From the NCBI RefSeq assembly GCF_017591435.1, contig NC_059289.1:20102344-20166343 (forward strand): a DNA stretch of 64,000 nucleotides, written 5' to 3'. The notes below the pieces were generated by a model. It was not told where the DNA came from, searched no databases, and saw nothing but the letters and a program-made list of their open reading frames with translations. Shown here one piece after another: positions 56,744-64,000 of this stretch (the stretch's first letter is position 1; each line of letters opens with the position of its first letter). Made by a program: the position numbers and the translations under genes. This stretch comes from Portunus trituberculatus (lineage: Eukaryota; Arthropoda; Malacostraca; Decapoda; Portunidae).

Positions 56744-58528
56744 TCAACCCATCCCTCTCTCTCTTGTACTTTATCAACTATTCTAGAGTAGAAACTCAAT
56801 AAATTTGTTACACATGACCGACCTTTTCTAAAACCAAATTGGCTATTTGATAATATTTTGTTGTCTTCAAGAAACTCAATCCATTGCTTCTTTATTACTT
56901 TTTCACACATCTTGCATATTACACTAGTTAGTGATACCGGTTTGTAATTTAAAGGTTCTTCCTTCCTTCCGCTCTTATATATGGGAACCACCTCAGCTCT
57001 TTTCCACTCCACTGGCACTGTTCCATTTTCAATTGAGCATTTTATGATGTTGTATATTGGACTTGCTAGTTCTTCCCTACATTCTTTCAGTATTCTGCCT
57101 GAGACTTCATCCGGTCCCATTGCCTTTTCCTCATCTATTTCAAGCTTGGTTTCCAGTCATCTATTACCCTGTGGTCTTTCAAATTTGGATTCCTTAGTAA
57201 AGACCTCATGAAATTTACTATTTAACAGTTCTGCCATACTTTTGGGTCTTCCACCATTCCGTTTTCTCCTTTTAACCTTTCTATTGTTTCTTTTTGTCTT
57301 ATTTTTCCATTTATGAATCTGTAGAACAATTTTGGTTGTTCCTTACATTTTCGACAATGTCCTTTTCATAGTTCTTTTCTTCTTCCTTTCTCACCTTAGC
57401 ATATTCATTTCTTGCTGTTTTGAAGTTTTCCTTATTTTCTGGATTTCTGTTTCTTCTCCACCTTTTCCATGCTCCATCTCGTTTCTCCTTTGCCCTAGCA
57501 CATCTTGCATTAAACCAATCTTTCTTTCCTTCTTCTTTAGGTCTATATTTCGGAACATATTCCCTGACCCCAGTTTTGTATATTTCCAAAAATAAGTTAT
57601 ATTTCTCTTGAACCGTTAATGAGTTTTCCATCTCCTCCCAGTTTACGTTTTAAAATAGTTCTTGAGATTCTCAATATCAGCCTTTCTGTAATTTAATCGG
57701 TCTCCTTTGTATGATTCATCTCTATCTTCCTTTCCTTCTTCTATATCCATCTCTAATATTACATGGTCACTCTTTCCCAATGGGCACTTGTATCTTATAT
57801 CATCGTTAATTGGTATATCCCTTGTAAAAACTAGGTCTAATCTTGCCGGCTCATCGTTTCCTCTGAATCTTGTGTTTTCCTTTACTCTTTGGACCATCAA
57901 ATTATCTATCATTAGGTTCAGGAATCTATCTCCCAGGCATCTTCCCCATACCACTTTCATAATTTTCCCAGTCTACCTCCTTACAGTTGAAATCTCCTAC
58001 CAATATCACTTTTCTCCTTTCCTTAATGATTCTTGTAAGACTCCTTATTGTGTCATCTATCATGTCTCTATATTCTTGGTTAGTCCATGAGTTTGTTTTG
58101 GTGGCACATATGTTCCAATGATTGTTAACTCCTTTTGTTAATATGCATCTTAACATACATCTTAACATACAGTATTTCTGATTTTCCTTCCCAAACTCCA
58201 CTTGATTTACCACTATCTCCTTCCTTAACATCATCATGACTCCTCCTCCTCCTTTACCCACTCTGTCTCTCCTCCATATATTATACCTTTTATCTATGTC
58301 TATTTTTATTGCCTCATTTAACTTTGTTTCCACCAGGCATACAATATCTGGTTCTTCTTTCTTTATGTAATCTCTTAATTCTAATTTACTAGATAAAATC
58401 CCATCTATGTTTGTATACATCATTTTTAATCTCTTGTTCTTATCATTTTTAGTTAAACTTGCTCCATTCTTTTCTCTTCTTTCTCTTTTATATACCATTT
58501 CCTTATCCTGTCTCCTATAATTCTCCAA
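56744..58528 (-). pseudogene. LINE D ORF2: endonuclease and partial RT
   Basis: Endonuclease: MMYTNIDGILSSKLELRDYI, PDIVCLVETKLNE (about 58350), GKGGGGVMMML (about 58250), VILVGDFNCKEVDW (about 58010), ARLDLVFTRD, and KSDHVILEMD (about 57770) with the catalytic Asp-His. Linker: KDWFNARCARAKEKRDGAW. RT: MGPDEVSGRILKECREELAS, VPIYKSGRKEEPLNYKPVSL and SQFGFRKGRSCVTN. Frameshifts lie near 57950, 57640 and 57300-57120. A 12-bp tandem duplication (CATCTTAACATA twice, about 58145-58170) inserts extra residues in the endonuclease. Confidence 0.82.
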
Positions 58529-58561
58529 AAAAATGCCTTCTTCTCCTCCTCTGACCTTTCA

Positions 58562-58628
58562 TTATTTTTTCTCTTGCTTCTGCCACCAGTTCATTGTGTC
58601 TCTTCCTTTCCTCCTCGTTTCTATTTTT

Positions 58629-58703
<75 letters not shown>

Positions 58704-58903
58704 TTGCAACCTTCTGTCTCTCTGAGTTTTGTTTTTCTATATAGTACTTCTTCTGCTGCTGCTTGTGATTTTAGTAATATCTTAATTGGTCTCACTGTTC
58801 CTTCTTGATATGGTCCCATTCTATGGATTTCTTCTACCTCCTCTTCTAAGTTCTGTCTATCCTCGTCATTTAGATGTTTTAGTAGGTCTTTTATTGATTT
58901 CAT
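58562..58903 (-). pseudogene. LINE D upstream ORF with embedded (TA)n
   Basis: The frame starts MKSIKDLLKHLNDEDRQN, continues IHRMGPYQEGTVRPIKILL and LRETEGCKDIYI, and then becomes a Tyr-Ile run encoded by (TA)n. On the far side a shifted frame resumes RNEEERKRHNELVAEAREK. I do not recognise a named domain; the charged helical content fits a LINE ORF1 or ORF2 N-terminal region. Confidence 0.6.
58630..58701. repeat. (TA)n microsatellite inside LINE D coding sequence
   Basis: About 72 bp of TA located at a GATATATATA codon stretch (Asp-Ile-Tyr-Ile on minus). Coding similarity continues on both sides, so the repeat grew within the ORF. Confidence 0.92.
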
Positions 58904-59119
58904 TTCGTCCTTTTCCCTTCTTGGTCTATATTTAACATTTTTTTCTTTCAGTCCAAAAATAATTACACTCTTTTTTCCGCAATTTCTCTTACTAAATTTT
59001 CTTTTTTCTTACAGGTTACAGCGGAACACAGCGGTGTCCTTGCTGATGATCCTCCTCTTCCATTCTGCCCAAGCGGTTCCCGCAACACACGCCACCGCTC
59101 TATTTTCACCTTCAATTTT

Positions 59120-59122
<3 letters not shown>

Positions 59123-59186
<64 letters not shown>
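59123..59186. repeat. (GT)n microsatellite
   Basis: About 63 bp of perfect GT dinucleotide, ending GTGTGCTTATG. No flanking gene. Confidence 0.97.
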
Positions 59187-59188
<2 letters not shown>

Positions 59189-59401
59189 TATGACTGTAAA
59201 AGAAATTGAGTTGGGAGAAATGTGGCTTATCCTGTCAGAAAACTGACAATTCCAATACACACCTATATTGATTCATAGACTTGAAAAGCTCGTCAAGATG
59301 TCGCAAGTTACTGTGCTCAAAGTGAGATTAATAAAAAGATAAATACAGGAACGTTTACTTAGAATTATGCATGAATACTTAATTTAAAGGTTTCTCTACT
59401 C

Positions 59402-59752
59402 CAGTGTTTCCCAATCTTTTTCTGAGCGAGTACCACTTAGAGGTATCATACAATTTCCACGTGCCACCTGGTTCCAGAAAACTCAACTCCAAGAAATATC
59501 AATTTATTCGTATGTAAAACACATAATCAACAAGCAACAAGGGACACAGTTCAATGCGAGGGATGCATCTATTTCTTCTCCACTATAGCTGATCGATGCC
59601 AGATTATATATCTGGTAGATATACGGAAATATATATATATTTTTTTTCTGAAAAAATGAATTAATTTAACTTAACTAAAAATCGCATATAATCCCGAAAG
59701 TGCTTATATGTACCACCTGGAATGTCTTCAGCTTGGTACCCACTGTTCTGCG
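59402..59752. mobile_element. hAT-like non-autonomous element fragment, right end truncated
   Basis: The left end reads CAGTGTTTCCCAATCTTTTT, a common hAT-type terminus, followed by GAGTACCACTTAG. Toward the right, GTACCACCTGGAATG and TTGGTACCCACTGTTCTGCG resemble the other end of such elements, but the final inverted repeat is missing. No transposase frame. Confidence 0.45.
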
Positions 59753-62700
59753 CCCTAACAGAAAATAGCGAGATATAAGGTTATCGTATTCTCAGTCTTA
59801 AGTATTTTAGGAAAACTTTTTTTTTTTTTTTTTTTTATCTTCAAGTTAGTTCTTACTGATCAATGCAAAAATAAGCCAATTATTCCAGAGGCCAACAAAA
59901 TGTATCTATATCAATATAGTATCTATACAAAACAATATTTAGTTGTAAGTTGGATAATATTCGTTTATCATTACATAGGAAAAAAAGAAAAAATAAATAA
60001 AATAAATAAATAAATAAAAATTAAGAAAAATACTGGTAGGTTGCTTTCCTTGTAATGTCAAATAGAACTATAGCAATGAAATAGTTAATAAAAAGGTGAT
60101 AATAAAAAAAAGTAGTGATTACAGGAAAGAGCGAGTCTGAAGATACTTGTTGGTTTACAATTCCTGGCAAAAATTGGAACTCAAAGAATTAAAACTCTCT
60201 TTGTCCCTTATTGTAAGCCTTTACATTCACAATGCATGTCTGCTTGTATGCTACAACAAAAAAGACCACTGCTGTCCTTTAGTTTACCCCTAGTGCCGCC
60301 AGTGGCAAATAATCAGTACTTGGCATCATTAGTCTCGCAACGATGGAGAGTCTCACCACCTATCACAGGCCGTGCCGCCGTGGCCACATACACGTCAGTT
60401 TGGCTTGAAACATGGTAGGGGCTGTTGCGCACATTGTCACGCTCTCCCTCAGCCTCGCTCTTGGTAAGTTTCTTATTTTGATCAGTTATATATATATATA
60501 TATATATTTTTTTTTTTCTTATTTATTTCCTCTGTACTTGTTTATGAATGCAGATGCTGTTCGTGCCCAGGAAAGGCTGACTTATTATTTTTTTTTGTCC
60601 GTGCCAGATATATAAGTAACGGGTTAGTAGGAATCCCACTTTTTACTTTCCATTTTTAATTCCGGCTCGTGAGCACCAGTGCCCGTCTTTCGTATTGCTG
60701 CTAAGTGTAGATTCAGTGGTATAGGAAGTTTTACAATATAGCATCATCATTGAATTACTGAATATGCCAGACCATGAGAGGCGAAAAAGGGAATTAAAAA
60801 TTCGCATTATATGTTGAGAAAGGTTACCTGTATCAAATGTCAGGTTATGTTGCATTAGTGTGGTGCTTCAAGGGTCTTAAGAACTAGTGATAAACTGTCA
60901 TTTCCTTCCATTTTACTGTGCGTATCGAGTAATTTGTGTTTTACTTGCAATTTGGGCCGCCCCACGAGACATCAACGCGGGACAGGAAAGCAACCTTGAC
61001 GATCCTGCATCCTGTGACTCCAGCAGCTTTTTATATTTTCATAAACATTATCCTGTTGCATCGCAAGGATTTGATTTTTTATAGCTATATCGGTGTTATC
61101 ATGCTGACTTTTTTTTCTCTTTACGTAATCAGGTTATATATGCGAGTCAATTATTAGTAAATGCAAACCGTAGCTTTGTCTTTTAGAACCCGCAATATTG
61201 TCTTACACCTTCTCGAAACTTAGTGAGAGATTATGAAGATTTTCTTTCTTTCAGTTGGCTTTGAAAAATCATATTTATGAATATCCAAATGATTGTTACA
61301 ATGTTCTATACGATATGTTCTTCTGGGAATAAGTTCAGTTGTGTTAACCCCCTATCTTAACCCGCTCAATACTGAGGCGCATTTTTACCTTGAGTTTTGG
61401 GTATGATTAGACGATTTTATTTGCATTAGGAAGGATCTATGAAGGTCAAAAGATTAATAACAACAGTCTTCACTGTTCTAATCCCTCACATAAGTCTGAA
61501 GTTGTATAAAATCACCAAATAGTAATCAGAATGAATATGGAAACGCGGCATGGTACTGAAAGGGTTTATATATTAATGCATATGACTTTATCTTCGGTTT
61601 TTGCTCTGAAATGTCCTCCCTGACTGGCCCTTCTTCCTGGGATACCGAGTGCCCCAAGCAGGTAATTAAAAAAAAATAATTATAGTAATAATTTCTTAAT
61701 TCATGTCACTCTCCATCCCTTTCTAAAAGTCTGTCACGTCTCACTTTATTATTTTTTTTCATCTTTATCCGTAAATTAAGTCGCTCTATTGCTGGGTCTG
61801 AGTGTGCCAAGGAAAAGGGGGCGTTACAATACGAGCTCGACACCGCATGAACCTATTGGCAATACAGTGAGGTGAGGCGGGCACAAGACGGCGAGAGTAA
61901 AGAGAGCAAGGCCGACGAGCAACTCTCACCTCCGCCGCTCTGCCACTACTGCCTCACTCAATCGCACCCTCATGACGACTTAGAAATACTGCTCCCATCA
62001 ACAGTAGCAGCAGTAGCAGCAGCAGTAATAGTAGTAGTAGTAGTAGTAGTAGCAGAAGCTGCAAAAGCAACATCTACAATAATAGCAGTGTTAGTGGTGG
62101 TGATGGTGGTGTTTTATGTATGAATGATTACAATTACAATATTTTATATTAGCTTCGATAATGATAATTTAGATTGCATGTCTTGTTCTAGTAATTCAGG
62201 AGGCTTCCTTGACGAAATTATTGTTTAACTTTTTCAAAGTTAAATGACGTCACGTCATGGCCTTTAGTGGAAGAGAAAAAAAGTTTGCCCTTTAGTGCCT
62301 CCGAGGGAGAGGGGTGGGGACACTTGCAACGGAGACACCTTTCTTGTCAATGTTATACATTCTTACAAGGCTTTTCCCTGTTCATAACTTGTGCATATGT
62401 GGAGAAGAGATAAACAGACTGACTTGTATTAATTCTATTTGGTATTTCCTCTACATGGGATTTTCGTTCACACGCGTTCTACGAAGGAGCAGAACAGTTG
62501 ATGAAAGCATTGCAAATTACTTGTTACAATGATTCATAAAGTAGGCAGGCACTACTGAGAGATGGTGTCCTTGATGCTATCCTGTCGACGAGGCCACCAG
62601 GTACCCGCCATCTTATCAGCTTCAGCAAGGATATGTCAGCGAGCTTTGCGCGTGATTGTGTAATAGCTTCATTTGAAAACAATAAGTGACAGGCTATTAT

Positions 62701-64000
62701 ATTTTTATCAATTGATTTATTTTCATAAAATAAACACTATAGTGCCCCTTAGAAAATAGCGTGCACCGTGCATATTATGTTATCAGTAGTGTTGTGTTAA
62801 ATATTTCTCTGCAACACCTGATTATAGTTTTCTCAGGCATAGGTGAAACACATCGAAATACACACGTAAACCCTACACGACAACGGGCACACCTGCTCCT
62901 GCGTGGTGGCAACTTCAGTCCCGTTATAACCGACACCAAGAACTTTCACTTGAACAGCTCGACCCCGCTATAGTGAACCGAACCTTTAAACGAAATTTCT
63001 TAGAAAGTTTATTTTTCTATTGCCTGCTTACATGTCAGCAGAGGTTATGTGTCCATTGAAGTTTTCCAAGCTGACGCAAATGCTGAATATATTGGAAAGT
63101 AATGCATAATGGATGGCGTATGTCAACAAGATTTTTTTTTTTTTTTTTTTTTTCAATTTTGTCAGTCAGTGCGGATTTACTTTCTATTTATAACTGAAAC
63201 ATAAAGCATTATCTATAGCATCAATTCCATGTGTATCCAATTCAAACCTGAGTAACAAAATGTCTTGTCATATGCCAAGGACACTACATCACGAGGGTTT
63301 TGTTTCCCGCCTTAATATCTTTCTTCCTGAATAAGTGTCGAAATAGTCGAGGAGGATGTTGCGTGTGTGTTACTCAAGACAACGCCCAATTATTTTTAAA
63401 TTAATGTAGATCCTGAAGATTATAACGTCAAATCTTAATTCCATGCAGAATAGATAAGTCGTACCTGGATGAGTACAATGTTGATTAAGATCCGTATTAT
63501 TTCACCTGTCTGACATTGATATGACGGAGTTTTGTATGTTTTGGCTACAGCTGATAGATGTAATCAAGGTGTGCAAAACATGAGCTGTTAATGGTGTCTC
63601 CCCGAGGATCATAAGGCAAGTAAAGTGGTAACGTGGCAGTTTGTTAGCATGATGCTCACAGGCGAAAAAAGTAAAAGATTAGCTGAGACTAAGCATCTGT
63701 ATGTAGCTATATACTTACATCATAAAGTATTCCCTCACATTCTTCGCTTTAGTTATTGATCTTATTACAATAATGCAATAATGTGCATTTTGTTTATTGA
63801 TCGTCACACAATAGTATGATGACATTAATTTCTGTATTTGGTTTGTATTAAGCTTCATGAGTGTGAAAATCAAGTTTTATTAGTATCCCCCAGTAATAAT
63901 TCCATCGTTAAGTATTGTGATTGTACGTGTAAAGATTGGCAACGGAAATAAAGAAGCTGCTCTAAAAATCATGTTGATGTTGCATAATATCCCTATAGGA
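59753..64000. other. AT-rich DNA without recognised genes
   Basis: T runs occur at about 59818-59836 and 63130-63152, a (TA)n/T tract at about 60488-60518, and a trinucleotide AGT/AGC tract at 62001-62053. The 83-codon plus frame 61872-62123 simply reads this trinucleotide tract and is not supported as a gene. No splice-bounded exon or RNA gene could be recognised, although small exons cannot be excluded by eye. Confidence 0.45.
62001..62053. repeat. (AGT/AGC)n trinucleotide tract
   Basis: Mixed AGT and AGC units on plus (ACAGTAGCAGCAGTAGCAGC, then GTAGTAGTAG). It is flanked on the right by TGGTGGTGATGG at about 62095, another imperfect triplet run. Confidence 0.9.

Larger units (their letters stand above)
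56744..58990 (-). mobile_element. LINE D, minus strand, cut in RT at the palindrome edge
   Basis: Minus order: ORF1-type or N-terminal segment (58903-58562) containing a (TA)n expansion, endonuclease (about 58440-57640), linker (57631-57311) and RT (57120-56744). RT ends after FGFRKGRSCVTNLLSFYSRI, before the catalytic YXDD, exactly where the palindrome arm begins. Jockey/CR1-like by motif order; no RNase H is visible because the 3' part is absent. Confidence 0.8.

Noticed and set aside
61872..62123. 83-codon plus-strand frame rich in Ala/Val
   Set aside because: Reads through AGT/AGC triplet repeats; no independent support for coding.

Overview
The window is eukaryotic and reads as intergenic, repeat-dominated DNA from an arthropod, most likely a decapod crustacean. 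The evidence is several families of arthropod-type LINEs, Ty3/gypsy elements, TTAGG-like interstitial repeats (TTAGG is the common arthropod telomere unit), very long (TA)n microsatellites, and no recognisable single-copy host gene, tRNA or rRNA. Species assignment is inference. Almost every long ORF belongs to a retrotransposon, and nearly all of these are broken by frameshifts, stops or deletions.

Layout. 1-590: nothing recognised. 586-4140: a minus-strand CR1-like LINE with an SGNH-esterase ORF1 and a truncated endonuclease-RT ORF2. 4160-10190: non-coding DNA with DNA-transposon-like termini, TTAGG-rich minisatellite DNA and a (TA)n tract. 10192-16915: a minus-strand Ty3/gypsy element (3' LTR, integrase, RT/RNase H, protease, gag, a tRNA-Leu-type PBS, partial 5' LTR). 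16916-22772 and 22773-27464: two nearly identical minus-strand LINEs (copies A and B) with CCHC ORF1 and endonuclease/RT/RNase H ORF2, head to tail. 27465-32241: a third LINE (C) whose RNase H is cut off where copy B begins.

The outstanding structure is a very large inverted repeat: 30408-43427 reappears in reverse complement at 43634-56743. Its apex is a 49-bp hairpin with a 3-nt loop (43586-43634), lying in the integrase of a gypsy-like element. Each arm carries the end of LINE C ORF1, a (TA)n tract, a decayed gypsy element (E) with a ~1-kb inverted-terminal-repeat insertion in gag, an ORF1 fragment and alternating inverted 3'-ends of a further LINE (F), a 0.4-0.7 kb (TA)n tract, and a second gypsy-like element (G). 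The arms differ by deletions of about 774 bp, 564 bp and 158 bp, by (TA)n length and by scattered substitutions. This argues against a simple single-read fold-back artefact, though an assembly problem cannot be excluded from sequence alone.

56744-58990: a minus-strand LINE (D) truncated in RT exactly at the outer edge of the palindrome. 59000-64000: low-complexity tracts, a hAT-like fragment and otherwise unrecognised DNA.

The genes do not form a host pathway. They are nested mobile elements, and the recoverable history is a sequence of insertions, truncations and one large fold-back duplication.
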